Positions 46,124-55,116 of a DNA stretch of 64,000 bases are shown here, in pieces. The stretch is taken from contig NZ_JAKVPE010000001.1 in NCBI RefSeq assembly GCF_022482365.1, forward strand, positions 1,550,001 through 1,614,000. Reading direction: 5' to 3'. The notes below the pieces were generated by a model that was not told where the DNA came from, searched no databases, and saw only the letters and a list, made by a program, of their open reading frames with translations. A program made the translations under genes and the position numbers. This DNA is from Limosilactobacillus sp. GTDB taxonomy: Bacteria > Bacillota > Bacilli > Lactobacillales > Lactobacillaceae. Each line of letters opens with the position of its first letter. The first letter of the stretch is position 1.

Positions 46124-47625
46124 TGTTTTTCTTTGTCAATCAATACCTACTGAGTAGCAACTCCAGCGTTGAACACGCGGAGATCAAGCGCCTCAAGCTG
46201 TTCAAGGCCAACCACACCGCGGCTAAGCTGGTCACCCGGGACTTTGACCCGATTATCCACGCCACCCTGCGACGCTTTGGCCTGGATGACAGCCAGCTGG
46301 TCAACATGTTTGACTTCTTTGCCGGAACAATTGACTACCAGGGACAAATGATGCACACGGAAGATCTGCACCTGCCGTTTGACTACCAGGTTGGGACGGG
46401 GAACAACTCCCGTGACGTGATGGACGGTCAGCGGCTGGTGGCCCAGGTATTCTTCGTCGGCGGAACAGTCGGCCAGGTCGATCGTGTCGACTGGTATGAT
46501 CCGGCCGGCAACATGACCTTGCGGGAACGCTATGACCTGCGGGGCTACAAGGCGGTGGATCAATTCTTCGGCCAAAACGGCCAGACCCACTTTGAACGTT
46601 ACTACCGTCCGGATGGCACCTGCTACATGGAGCGCTACTACGTTCAATCCGTCCAGAACACCCCAATCAACTCGCTGAACGTTTTGCGGGATTACCAGGG
46701 GAAGGACTACTACTTCGATACCATTGACGACCTTTACGTCTTCTTCTTAAACGAGCTCAACAAGTCGACCGACGGCACCAACACCTTTATCGCTGATCGG
46801 CCGGCCATGGCTATCCAACCGGTCCTGAAGGTTGACGATGCCAGAAGATACTTGTGGCTGCCAATCAACCACGTCAACGACGGTCAGGATCTGTTGAACG
46901 GCCCAATGAACGGGATGCTGCAGGATCCGTTCACCACGAACCTGAAGAAGTGGGATGGCATCATCGTGATGACCGAACAGCAGGCACACAACCTGCGGAA
47001 GCGGCTTGGCAAGAAGGCCCCGATCTTGGCGATCAACGGGGTTCCGGTCAAGCAGCCACTGAAGCGGATCAATATGAACAAGCGGACGCCTGGCCAGCTG
47101 ATTTACGTTGGCCGGCTGGGTGAAGACAAGCAGATCAGTCAGCTGATCAGCATCTTCGCTGGCGTTCACCAGCAGACGCCAACGGCTCGGTTGACGCTTT
47201 ACGGTTACGGGGCACCCGCCGATGTTCAGCGTTACAAGGATCAGGTCAAGCAGGCCGGCTTGGATGATGCGGTGACCTTCGCCGGCTACCAGGTCAATCT
47301 GCAGCAGGCTTACGACCAGGCCCAGCTGTTCGTTGACACCAGCCGGATCGACGCCCAGCCACTGGCCATGGGCGAGGCCCTGAGTCACGGGGTTCCGGTG
47401 GTTAGCTACAACTACCTTTACGGTCCGGCCGGGATGGTTGAGTCCGGAGTCAACGGGGAATTAATTCCGTTGAACAATCAGGAAAAGTTTATTGCCACCC
47501 TGGTTTCCCTGCTGAAGGATCCAAAACAGCTGCAGAGCCTGAGCAACGGGGCTTATGCTCACTTGGACGCCATCAGCAACGAAGCAACCTGGCGGCAATG
47601 GGCACCAGTTGTGGAAAATAAATAA
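46123..47625 (+). CDS. TagE/TarM-like glycosyltransferase 2 with altered EX7E
   Basis: 500 residues from GTG 46123, overlapping the previous stop (TAGTG), with AAGGAGG ahead. Same architecture as gene 1 (NSSVEHAEIKRLKLF N-terminus; YVGRLGEDKQ GT-B domain) but strongly diverged. The EX7E motif reads D-AQPLAMG-E, Asp replacing the first Glu. In GtfA/GtfB-type pairs the second subunit is a non-catalytic partner; that, or altered activity, is possible here. Followed by a terminator. Confidence 0.75.
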   Translation: MFFFVNQYLLSSNSSVEHAEIKRLKLFKANHTAAKLVTRDFDPIIHATLRRFGLDDSQLVNMFDFFAGTIDYQGQMMHTEDLHLPFDYQVGTGNNSRDVMDGQRLVAQVFFVGGTVGQVDRVDWYDPAGNMTLRERYDLRGYKAVDQFFGQNGQTHFERYYRPDGTCYMERYYVQSVQNTPINSLNVLRDYQGKDYYFDTIDDLYVFFLNELNKSTDGTNTFIADRPAMAIQPVLKVDDARRYLWLPINHVNDGQDLLNGPMNGMLQDPFTTNLKKWDGIIVMTEQQAHNLRKRLGKKAPILAINGVPVKQPLKRINMNKRTPGQLIYVGRLGEDKQISQLISIFAGVHQQTPTARLTLYGYGAPADVQRYKDQVKQAGLDDAVTFAGYQVNLQQAYDQAQLFVDTSRIDAQPLAMGEALSHGVPVVSYNYLYGPAGMVESGVNGELIPLNNQEKFIATLVSLLKDPKQLQSLSNGAYAHLDAISNEATWRQWAPVVENK

Positions 47626-47633
47626 TGAATTTG

Positions 47634-47666
47634 AAAATGGGGCACCAGCACGGGAGCCCCATTTTT
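47634..47666 (+). terminator. Terminator after the glycosyltransferase pair
   Basis: AAAATGGGGC with GCCCCATTTTT around ACCAGCACGGGA; it sits only 20 nt before the next gene's ATG. Confidence 0.75.
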
Positions 47667-47685
47667 CGAAAGGACGATTAAAATC

Positions 47686-49368
47686 ATGAAGAATACGCAT
47701 TGGTGGAAGAACGCGGTTGTCTATCAGATCTATCCAAAGTCGTTTCAGGACAGCAATGGCGATGGGATCGGTGACCTTCGGGGGATCATCAACCGACTGG
47801 ATTACTTGCAAAAGCTCGGCGTCGACATCGTCTGGCTGAACCCAATCTACGAGTCGCCCCAGGTGGACAACGGCTACGACATCAGCAACTACCAGGCGAT
47901 CAACCCGACTCTGGGATCGATGGCTGACTTCACCGCACTGTTGGACGGCCTGCACCAGCGGGGGATGAAGCTGGTCATGGACCTGGTCGTCAACCACACC
48001 TCCGATCAGCATCCCTGGTTTTTGGAGTCGCGCAAGAGCAAGGACAATCCTTACCGTGACTTTTACATTTGGCGCGATGGTCGGGATGGCCAGGCACCGA
48101 ATAACTGGGGCTCCTACTTCTCCGGCCCGGCCTGGAAGTATGATTCAAAGACTAACCAGTACTATCTGCACCTCTTTGCGCCCGAGCAGCCGGATTTGAA
48201 CTGGGAAAATCCGCAAGTTCGCCAGCGTGTTTTTGACATGATGAACTGGTGGGCTGACAAGGGTGTCGACGGCTTCCGGATGGACGTCATCAACTTGATT
48301 TCAAAGCCGGCGGGCCTGCCGGATGGGCCGCAGCGCACTGACGAGAAGTATGCCAACGTGGAGGGCTTTGTTCCCAACGGTCCCCGGGTTCACGAATACC
48401 TGCGGGAGATGAATCGGCAGGTCATGAGCAAGCACAAGATGGTCACGGTGGGCGAGACGCCCAACGTGACGCCCGCCGATGCGAAGAAGTACGCCGACCT
48501 GCACAACCAGGAGCTCAACATGGTGTTCCAGTTTGAGCACATGAACCTCGATGCCAACCCGAACCCGGCCCTCACCAAGTGGAACGACCAGAAGCCCCGC
48601 CTGGCCGATCTGCGGGCCAACCTGACCAAGTGGCAGGCGGAATTGGCTGGTCAGGCCTGGAACGCCCTTTACTGGAACAATCACGACCAGCCCCGGGTGG
48701 TTTCCCGCTTTGGGGATGACTCGACTGAGGATTACCGGGTCAAGTCGGCCAAGATGCTGGCGACGATGACCCACTTCATGCAGGGGACCCCCTACATTTA
48801 CGAGGGGGAGGAAATCGGCATGACCAACGCCGGTTTCACCAAGCTTGATGATTATGTCGACCTGGAATCACGCAATGCCTACCGCCAGCTGGTCGAGGAG
48901 CAGCACCTGCTTGACGGTCCGACGATGTTGAAGTACCTGGCAATGCACTCACGGGATAATGCCCGGACACCGATGCAGTGGAACGACCAGCGCTACGCCG
49001 GCTTTTCCACCCATCAGCCCTGGGAGAAGCTGGCTGGCAACTATCGGCAGATCAACGTGGCCCAGGCCCTGGCCGACCCGAACTCGGTCTTTTACTACTA
49101 CCAAAAGCTGATCAAGCTCCGCCACGCCCTGCCGGTGATTACCGACGGCCGTTATGCGCTGGTAGCGGGTAATGATTCTGACGAGCAGGTCTTTGCCTAT
49201 ACCCGGCAGGACAAGGAAACTACCCTGCTGGTCATTCTGAACTACACGGCCCAAACCGTCAGTCGTCATTATGCCGTGCCGGACACGGCCAAATTGCTGA
49301 TCAGCAACTACGCTGACGACCAGGGGGACACAATCCGGCCGTACGAGGCGAAGGTTTACCAATATTAA
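47686..49368 (+). CDS. Alpha-glucosidase, oligo-1,6-glucosidase type (GH13)
   Basis: 560 residues. GH13 regions: DLVVNHTSDQH, DGFRMDVINLI (nucleophile Asp near 199), VGETPNV (acid Glu), and NNHDQPR. The sequence order and length fit GH13 subfamily 31 (oligo-1,6-glucosidase, isomaltase, or sucrose/dextran glucosidase). No signal peptide, so it works on imported oligosaccharides. It has CGAAAGGAC before ATG 47686, after the terminator of the glycosyltransferases, so its own promoter is either inside that region or readthrough is used. Linkage specificity cannot be assigned. Confidence 0.88.
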   Translation: MKNTHWWKNAVVYQIYPKSFQDSNGDGIGDLRGIINRLDYLQKLGVDIVWLNPIYESPQVDNGYDISNYQAINPTLGSMADFTALLDGLHQRGMKLVMDLVVNHTSDQHPWFLESRKSKDNPYRDFYIWRDGRDGQAPNNWGSYFSGPAWKYDSKTNQYYLHLFAPEQPDLNWENPQVRQRVFDMMNWWADKGVDGFRMDVINLISKPAGLPDGPQRTDEKYANVEGFVPNGPRVHEYLREMNRQVMSKHKMVTVGETPNVTPADAKKYADLHNQELNMVFQFEHMNLDANPNPALTKWNDQKPRLADLRANLTKWQAELAGQAWNALYWNNHDQPRVVSRFGDDSTEDYRVKSAKMLATMTHFMQGTPYIYEGEEIGMTNAGFTKLDDYVDLESRNAYRQLVEEQHLLDGPTMLKYLAMHSRDNARTPMQWNDQRYAGFSTHQPWEKLAGNYRQINVAQALADPNSVFYYYQKLIKLRHALPVITDGRYALVAGNDSDEQVFAYTRQDKETTLLVILNYTAQTVSRHYAVPDTAKLLISNYADDQGDTIRPYEAKVYQY

Positions 49369-49375
49369 GATGCAA

Positions 49376-49410
49376 AAAAACGTTCTGACGCAGGCAATCA
49401 GAACGTTTTT
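49376..49410. terminator. Bidirectional terminator
   Basis: AAAAACGTTCTGA pairs perfectly with TCAGAACGTTTTT between convergent genes. Confidence 0.9.
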
Positions 49411-49415
49411 GTATT

Positions 49416-49787
49416 TCATTCCCAATAATCCTCAAACTTGCTCGAGGCACCGGTGACCGCGTCCACATCCTGGGTGCTTGACGGGTCCTGACCCTCGTAG
49501 CGGAAGCGGAAGACGATTTTCTGAGCGGCCGGGTCCAGGTCGACCGTGGTCGTCAGGCCGGAGAAGAACCAGCCATCGCTGAAATTGATGTGGTAGTTGA
49601 CGCCATCTCTTTTCACCGTCAGTGCTGAATTTGTCAGGTCATCTTCCCGGGCAAATCCCTGGTGTGGACCGTGCTGAACGTGGTGGGGCTGGGTCGTCTT
49701 GCCGAAGAACCTGACCCCAGCACCTGCTTGGAGATTAAAGTGTTGCCGAAACCACTGGTCGGCGGCAGCGGTGATGATTAGCTGCAC
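49416..49787 (-). CDS. HesB/YneR-like protein with a C-terminal flavinylation-type motif
   Basis: 123 residues. The body (LIITAAADQWFRQHF, VRFFGK, DGVNYHINFSDGWFF) follows the HesB/IscA-like YneR family of lactobacilli. It contains no cysteine, so it cannot bind iron-sulphur clusters in the IscA way. The C-terminal extension has D109-A-V-T112-G-A-S115, the Dxx[ST]GA[TS] pattern on which ApbE places FMN through the Thr. An ApbE gene lies 3.5 kb away. It is 34 nt downstream of the rlmD-type gene on the same strand, with GGAGGGAG as ribosome site. Flavinylation is inference. Confidence 0.7.
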   Translation of the reverse strand: MQLIITAAADQWFRQHFNLQAGAGVRFFGKTTQPHHVQHGPHQGFAREDDLTNSALTVKRDGVNYHINFSDGWFFSGLTTTVDLDPAAQKIVFRFRYEGQDPSSTQDVDAVTGASSKFEDYWE

Positions 49788-49821
49788 GGGTGCTCCCTCC
49801 TTTCTAAGTCAAGGCATGACC

Positions 49822-51225
49822 TTACTTTTGGGCTTCCCGCAGTGAGAGCTTGACGACGGCCTCGCACCGGGCGGTCTGCGGCATCATATCGATCGGTTGG
49901 ATATAGTCCACGTGGTAGACGCTGGTCAGCCGGCGCAGGTTGCGGGCCAAGGAAGCCATCCCGCAGGAAACGTAGACGAACTTCTTTGGCTTGGCGGCGA
50001 GGATTGCCTTGATTAATCCCTCGTCGAGCCCGGCCCGTGGCGGATCGACGACCAACGCGTCAAAGTGCAGGCCATCATGTTCCCACTGGGGCATCAGGTC
50101 TTCCGCCTTGCCGACCTCATAGTGAGCGTTGGTAATCCCGTTGCGCTCGGCATTGGCGTTGGCATCGGCGACCGCCTCGGGGATGATTTCCATCCCCCGG
50201 ACCGTCTTGACCCGGGAGGCCAGGGAAAGCCCAATCGTCCCGATCCCGGCGTAGGCGTCGATCAGGGTGTCGTCGGGCGACAGTTCCAGGGCCGTGGCCG
50301 CCTCCTCATAGAGGGTTTCGGTCTGTTCCGGGTTGAGCTGCAAGAAGGAGCGGGCGGACAGGTTAAAGTCCAGGCCCATCAGGCTCTCGGTGATCGTTTC
50401 CTTGCCGGCCAGGTGAATCATCTGGTCACCCCAGACCAGCGGGGTATCGCCGGGGTTGACGTTTTGCATGACTGAGACCACCTCGGGCAGCTGATCATGG
50501 ATGGCCTCCAGGAGCTGGCGCTTGTGGATTAGCTTCGGGGTATTGGTGATGAAGGTCAGCTGGAGTTCTCCAGTGGCCCAGGATTCGCGCACGACCAGGG
50601 TCTTGATGATCCCACTGTTGGCCTTTTCGTCATAAACGGGGATTTGGAGCTGTTCAATCAGCTGCACGACGGTCCGGATAACCTTCATGGTGTGGGGCAT
50701 CTGGACGGCGCACTCTTCCATGTCAACCAGGTCGTGGCTGTCGGGCTTGTAGAGCCCAGCGGCAACGTGGCCGTCAATCATTCGCACTTGGAACTGGGCC
50801 TTGTTGCGGTAGCCATACTCGGCCGGTGCCGGAATCGTCGGCCGGACGTCGTAATTGCGATAACCGTAGGGCTGGAACTTGGCCAGGCTATCGATTACCA
50901 CCTGGCGCTTGAACTTTAATTGTTCCGAGTAGGCCAAATTTTCGAGTTCAAACCCGCCGGCCACGTCGGCATAGGCATCCCGGGGCTGGACCCGGTGCCG
51001 GCTGGCCTTGCGAAGACGATGGATCTTAGCCTCCAGGTAGCGGGGCATGACCTTCGTGACCTCGGCAACGACGATCTCGCCGGGCAGGGCGCCGGGGACG
51101 AAGCAGACCTTGTGCTTAAAGTAGCCGATCCCGTGACCGTTGACGCCGAGCCGCTTAATGCTCAGCGGGAAGCGGTCGCCAACGCTGACGGCGACGGAAG
51201 TAGTTGTTTGACTGTGTTTGTTCAT
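49822..51225 (-). CDS. 23S rRNA (uracil-5-)-methyltransferase, RlmD/RlmCD type
   Basis: 467 residues. An N-terminal TRAM-like domain (about 15-75) precedes the class I methyltransferase: SFLQLNPEQTETLY, DAYAGIGTIGLSLA (AdoMet), VVDPPRAGLD, and the catalytic Cys in VYVSCGMASLARNL. Firmicute members methylate U747 and/or U1939 of 23S rRNA. The four-cysteine iron-sulphur site of E. coli RlmD is not present. Followed by the HesB-like gene in one transcript. Confidence 0.88.
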   Translation of the reverse strand: MNKHSQTTTSVAVSVGDRFPLSIKRLGVNGHGIGYFKHKVCFVPGALPGEIVVAEVTKVMPRYLEAKIHRLRKASRHRVQPRDAYADVAGGFELENLAYSEQLKFKRQVVIDSLAKFQPYGYRNYDVRPTIPAPAEYGYRNKAQFQVRMIDGHVAAGLYKPDSHDLVDMEECAVQMPHTMKVIRTVVQLIEQLQIPVYDEKANSGIIKTLVVRESWATGELQLTFITNTPKLIHKRQLLEAIHDQLPEVVSVMQNVNPGDTPLVWGDQMIHLAGKETITESLMGLDFNLSARSFLQLNPEQTETLYEEAATALELSPDDTLIDAYAGIGTIGLSLASRVKTVRGMEIIPEAVADANANAERNGITNAHYEVGKAEDLMPQWEHDGLHFDALVVDPPRAGLDEGLIKAILAAKPKKFVYVSCGMASLARNLRRLTSVYHVDYIQPIDMMPQTARCEAVVKLSLREAQK

Positions 51226-51431
51226 GGTATTTCTCCGTTCTCTTGATGATGTGCCCCTATTTTAGCACAGACCGTTCACCATCCTCATTCTCACAGCTGC
51301 TTTTATAACCAAATACTTGCAAAATGCTTAATAAACCAAATATTTACTAATAATCCGTGTTGCTAACCGGCAAAATATAGTAGAATGGACCTGTGAAATG
51401 CTGCATAAATAATTGAAGGAAGTGACAGATC

Positions 51432-52034
51432 TTGAAGATTGCTGCAATTGCCGGTTCCAATGCCAACCATTCCTACAACCGGATGCTGCTGGAATTTATC
51501 GCCGACCAGTACCGGGACACGGATGAGGTCGACGTCATTGACATTCGCAAGGTACCGATGTTTAACGAAAACTACAAGGGGAAGGCGCCGGAAATCATCG
51601 CCGACCTGGATCAACGGGTCAACGCGGCTGACGCGGTCATTATCGCTAGCCCCGAATACAACCACTCGATCACCTCAGCCCTAAAGAGCGTGGTGGAATG
51701 GATGTCATACGAGGTACACCCGCTGGAAAACAAGCCGGTCCTAATCGTGGGTGCATCCACCCATGAGCAGGGCTCGTCCCGTTCCCAGGTTCAGCTCCGG
51801 GACATCCTGATTTCACCGGGAGTGAACGCCCAGGTTTACCAGGGAAATGAGTTTTTCATGAGTGACGCGGCCAATGTCATCGATGAGGATGGCAAGATCA
51901 ACGATGAGATGACGGTCAAGTTCCTCGACAAGTGCATTGACGACTTTAAGGTTTACGCCCGGGCAATCAACAAGATGGTTGCGGACCAGGCAACGGCCGC
52001 AGAGGACCAGAAGGAGGCGGCAAAGGACAAATGA
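51432..52034 (+). CDS. NAD(P)H-dependent FMN reductase-like flavoprotein 1
   Basis: 200 residues from TTG 51432 (AAGGAAGTG before it), the only start giving the canonical MKIAAIAGSNANHSYNR phosphate-binding N-terminus. SPEYNHSITSALKSVVEWM is the flavin ring loop of the FMN_red family. Such enzymes reduce FMN, quinones or azo dyes with NAD(P)H in the cytosol. The C-terminal 25 residues are charged (Ala/Glu/Lys/Asp). It overlaps the start of the next gene (ATGA) and belongs to the three-gene flavin operon ending with apbE. It has no flavinylation motif itself. Confidence 0.85.
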   Translation: MKIAAIAGSNANHSYNRMLLEFIADQYRDTDEVDVIDIRKVPMFNENYKGKAPEIIADLDQRVNAADAVIIASPEYNHSITSALKSVVEWMSYEVHPLENKPVLIVGASTHEQGSSRSQVQLRDILISPGVNAQVYQGNEFFMSDAANVIDEDGKINDEMTVKFLDKCIDDFKVYARAINKMVADQATAAEDQKEAAKDK

Positions 52035-53278
52035 TGAAGATCTTAGCGTTAGTTGGGACGAATGCCAACTTTTCTTACAACCGTTTACTGCTGAAGTTCA
52101 TGAAGAAGCACTTCAAGCAGATGGCGGACATCGAGCTCTACGAAATCAGCAAGCTGCCACCGTTTGGGGTTGACGTGCCGCTAGAAGAGCAAACCGAGGT
52201 TTGGAAGCTCAAGCAGAAAGTCAAGGCGGCCGACGGGGTGATCTTCTCCACGCCGGAATACGACCACGGCATTCCGGCCGCCCTGAAGAGTGCCGTTGAA
52301 TGGCTGTCCTACCACACCAAGGTGCTTGACCGCAAGCCAGTGATGGTCGTGGGAGTTTCCTACGGTCGCCAGGCTTCGGCGCGCTCCCAAGTGCAGATGC
52401 GCCAGATCCTGATTTCCCCAGACTGCAACACCAACCTGCTCCCCGGCAACGAGGTGCTGATCGGTGGCGCCACCCACGTCTTTTCCGAGGACGGTCGGCT
52501 GATCGATCCGGGAATGCGGGACAACCTGGAAAAATGCTTTACCAATTTTATTGAATACATTCAAGTCTTTCAACACGTGGACGAGGAGGAAGTAACGATG
52601 CCGATCAAGCAACCAAGTATTAGCGATGCCTATATCAAGTTTCCAACCGGACGGCTGTCCTTAAAGGAGGTCCAGCAGATCTTCAGTACGATTCCGTTCG
52701 AGATTGACCTCATCGACAGCTCCGACAACTTCAGCTGGTTCTCGGACAAGCCAAACCGGGAGCACGTTCGGGACGTGGCTTCGCTGAACGAACCGGTAAC
52801 GGAATGCCACCCACCGAAGGCCGTTCCGGGGGTCATGAGCATCATCAACAGCTTCCGGGATGGCAAGCGCGACGTTGTGACCCGGCCGCTGTGGATGCAC
52901 GGTCACCGCTCCCTGATCCAATACTACGCCCTGCGTGACGTTGATGGTCACTACCTCGGTACCATCGAATTCACCGGGAACGTGGAATACATCCTCAACC
53001 TCTTTGAAAATGGGGCTTGGGACAAGGGTGCCGATGCCACGACCGGTGCTTCTAAGCACGAAGCTTCCGCGGAGACCGCTGCCGCTCCGGTCACCGAAAC
53101 CGCGGATGCCACGACCGGTGCCTCCGAATCCAGCGACGAGGGTGCCGATGAAACGGCAACTGACCCGGACGTGGCCGCGGATGATGACGCCGACGCCTCC
53201 ACCGGCGCTTCCGAATCCGGTAGCGTGGACGCCGACGATGAAGCCGCGGACGCCACGACCGGTGCTTCCGAAAACTAA
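52031..53278 (+). CDS. Multidomain flavoprotein with four ApbE-type flavinylation motifs
   Basis: 415 residues. Domain 1 (1-190) is a second FMN_red-type flavodoxin fold (LALVGTNANFSYNR; STPEYDHGIPAALKSAVEWL). Domain 2 (about 200-325) resembles the PAS-like part of DUF438 proteins (FPTGRLSLKEVQQIFSTIPF, NFSWFSDKPN, SLIQYYALRDVDGHYLGTIEF). The Ala/Asp/Glu/Thr-rich tail (330-415) carries four motifs: DATTGAS at 335, 359 and 407 and DASTGAS at 388, with acceptor Thr 338, 362, 391 and 410. ApbE transfers FMN to this Thr in other proteins. apbE starts 5 nt downstream. No signal peptide, so it is expected in the cytosol and could carry up to four covalent FMNs plus bound FMN. Confidence 0.82.
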   Translation: MMKILALVGTNANFSYNRLLLKFMKKHFKQMADIELYEISKLPPFGVDVPLEEQTEVWKLKQKVKAADGVIFSTPEYDHGIPAALKSAVEWLSYHTKVLDRKPVMVVGVSYGRQASARSQVQMRQILISPDCNTNLLPGNEVLIGGATHVFSEDGRLIDPGMRDNLEKCFTNFIEYIQVFQHVDEEEVTMPIKQPSISDAYIKFPTGRLSLKEVQQIFSTIPFEIDLIDSSDNFSWFSDKPNREHVRDVASLNEPVTECHPPKAVPGVMSIINSFRDGKRDVVTRPLWMHGHRSLIQYYALRDVDGHYLGTIEFTGNVEYILNLFENGAWDKGADATTGASKHEASAETAAAPVTETADATTGASESSDEGADETATDPDVAADDDADASTGASESGSVDADDEAADATTGASEN

Positions 53279-53283
53279 GCACC

Positions 53284-54213
53284 ATGGCTGTGAATGAGCA
53301 ATTGGCCAGCCAGGTCCATTCGCTGACCCACCACGCTCTGGGGACGCGGATCGTGCTGACGGTCTTTGGGGACCAGTTTTGCGACCTGCTCCAGTCATCG
53401 ATGGACCTGATCGACGGCTTTGAGGACCGACTGACGGTCAACCGGGACCAGTCGGAGGTGATGGACGTCAACCACGCCGCCGGACAGGGAGCCCGGGTGG
53501 TGTCGCCTTCGACCTATGACCTGATTAAAATGGCGGTGCACTACAGCCGGGAGAATTTCGGCTTTAACGCCCTGATCGGCCCCCTGGTGAAGCTTTGGAA
53601 GATCGGCTTTCAAGGTGCCAACGTGCCGGCGGACCGGGACATTCAGGAACGCCTGCAGTTAATTGACCCCTTCCAGGTTGAACTCGACGACACCCGTCGG
53701 TCCGTTTACCTTAGGCAGGCGGGGATGGAACTGGACCTCGGCGGGATTGCCAAGGGTTACATTGCCGATCAGGTCCGCGCCTTTTGGGAAGCCCATGGGG
53801 TGACGGCAGGGATCATCAACCTCGGGGGCAACCTGGTCATGGTTGGTTCCTCTCCCCGGCGTGCGGACGGTCAGTGGAACATTGGCGTCCAGGACCCGCA
53901 GCTGCACCGCGGCGAAAACATGGAGATTGTCCGTCAGCCGGCCTGCTCGGCGGTGACGTCGGGCATCTACGAACGGTTCCTAATTAAAGATGGGCACCGC
54001 TACCACCACCTGATTGATCCGCGGACGGGTTACCCGCTGAAAACCGACCTCAGCAGCGTGACCGTCTTTACCGACCAGTCGGTGCTGGGGGAGATCGAGG
54101 CCAAGCGTCTCTTCTTCAACGGCCGGCCAATTCCCGGCTGGCTGCACCGCCCCGGCAACCGGGCAGCGGTCTTCATTCATAATGACGAACACGTGGAAAA
54201 CGTGGGAATTTAA
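53284..54213 (+). CDS. apbE: FAD:protein FMN transferase (ApbE), without signal peptide
   Basis: 309 residues. ALGTRIVLTVFG at the start, MELDLGGIAKGYIADQ, LGGNLVMVG and HLIDPRTGYPL are ApbE signatures (FAD binding and Mg site). It moves FMN from FAD onto Thr of Dxx[ST]GA[TS] motifs. Most ApbE proteins are lipoproteins; this one lacks any signal peptide or lipobox and should be cytosolic. It begins 5 nt after the stop of a protein with four such motifs and has no strong own ribosome site, implying translational coupling. The substrate assignment follows from this context. Confidence 0.9.
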   Translation: MAVNEQLASQVHSLTHHALGTRIVLTVFGDQFCDLLQSSMDLIDGFEDRLTVNRDQSEVMDVNHAAGQGARVVSPSTYDLIKMAVHYSRENFGFNALIGPLVKLWKIGFQGANVPADRDIQERLQLIDPFQVELDDTRRSVYLRQAGMELDLGGIAKGYIADQVRAFWEAHGVTAGIINLGGNLVMVGSSPRRADGQWNIGVQDPQLHRGENMEIVRQPACSAVTSGIYERFLIKDGHRYHHLIDPRTGYPLKTDLSSVTVFTDQSVLGEIEAKRLFFNGRPIPGWLHRPGNRAAVFIHNDEHVENVGI

Positions 54214-54217
54214 CGAC

Positions 54218-54264
54218 AAAACGGGGCACTGAATCCATTTGACTGGTTCAGTGCCCCGTTTTTA
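54218..54264. terminator. Bidirectional terminator after apbE
   Basis: AAACGGGGCACTGAA pairs with TTCAGTGCCCCGTTT; T-tracts on both strands. Confidence 0.9.
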
Positions 54265-54273
54265 ATGATTGAA

Positions 54274-55041
54274 TTATTCTTCTTCGTTCCAATCCAGGGC
54301 GAGTCCCTGCTGTTGAAGAGCAACTGGCAGCTTGTCCCGACTGCTTTCCTGACGGTCCAGCTTTGGTCCGCAGATTTGATGGGTAAAGGAGTCGATCCGC
54401 CGATTAGCGTCACGCAGGTCGTAGTACTGGGTCACCTCAGCATCATAGTCCTTGAGGTCGCTGGCGTGAAAGTCGCGATTGTAGTCATTTTCAAAGACCA
54501 GCTGGTCGAGTGGCAGCCGAGGCTTTAATTGCGGCTCCTGATCCGGAATGCCGACCTGGAGGCCCAGCAGCGGGAAGACCATCTTCGGCAGGTCGAGGAT
54601 CTTAACCAGCTCGACCGGATCATTCTTGATTGAACCAAGGATCACGCCGCCCAGTCCCATGCTTTCGGCGGCGACCAGGGTGTTTTGGACGGCCAATACG
54701 GTGTCTTCGACGGCCTGCTGGAAGACGTCGGCGGTGTGCAGGCGGCCGTCGTCCTTCCCGTTGTCCTGGCGAATTCGTTGGTTGCGGAAAATGTCGACCA
54801 GGAAGATCAGGAGGTCGCCGTTCTTGCCGATGTAGGGTTGCTTGCCCAGCTGGCGAATCGCGGCCCTTTTCTTTTCATCGGTCACGTGAAGGATGCTGAA
54901 CTCCTGCCAGTAGTTGCTGGTCGAAGTGTGGCGGGCAACCTCGTACAGGGTGGTCAGCTGCTCTTGGCTGAGCGCTTGTGGCTTGAACGCCCGAATTGAG
55001 CGGTGGTTGAGTTGGTGGTCAATGGTGGAATTATGAATCAT
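54274..55041 (-). CDS. NfsA-like nitroreductase
   Basis: 255 residues. N-terminal HRSIRAFKPQALSQEQL is the FMN-binding start of the nitroreductase fold; ESMGLGGVILGSIKNDP and LLGLQVGIPDQ are further family motifs, giving the NfsA/FRP-type layout. It reduces nitro compounds, flavins or quinones with NAD(P)H using bound FMN. Convergent with the flavin operon, forming a small redox island. GGAGGCC ribosome site. Substrate unknown. Confidence 0.85.
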   Translation of the reverse strand: MIHNSTIDHQLNHRSIRAFKPQALSQEQLTTLYEVARHTSTSNYWQEFSILHVTDEKKRAAIRQLGKQPYIGKNGDLLIFLVDIFRNQRIRQDNGKDDGRLHTADVFQQAVEDTVLAVQNTLVAAESMGLGGVILGSIKNDPVELVKILDLPKMVFPLLGLQVGIPDQEPQLKPRLPLDQLVFENDYNRDFHASDLKDYDAEVTQYYDLRDANRRIDSFTHQICGPKLDRQESSRDKLPVALQQQGLALDWNEEE

Positions 55042-55116
55042 AAAAAGGCCTCCTTACTAGATTTAACTTTATTATGGGCAGTATTTCCCGGGAAATGCAA
55101 ATTTGGTTTCCCCTTG

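Noticed and set aside
44579-47625. Accessory Sec GtfA/GtfB locus
   Set aside because: No secA2, secY2, asp genes or serine-rich adhesin are nearby; the N-terminal domains fit TagE/TarM-like enzymes.
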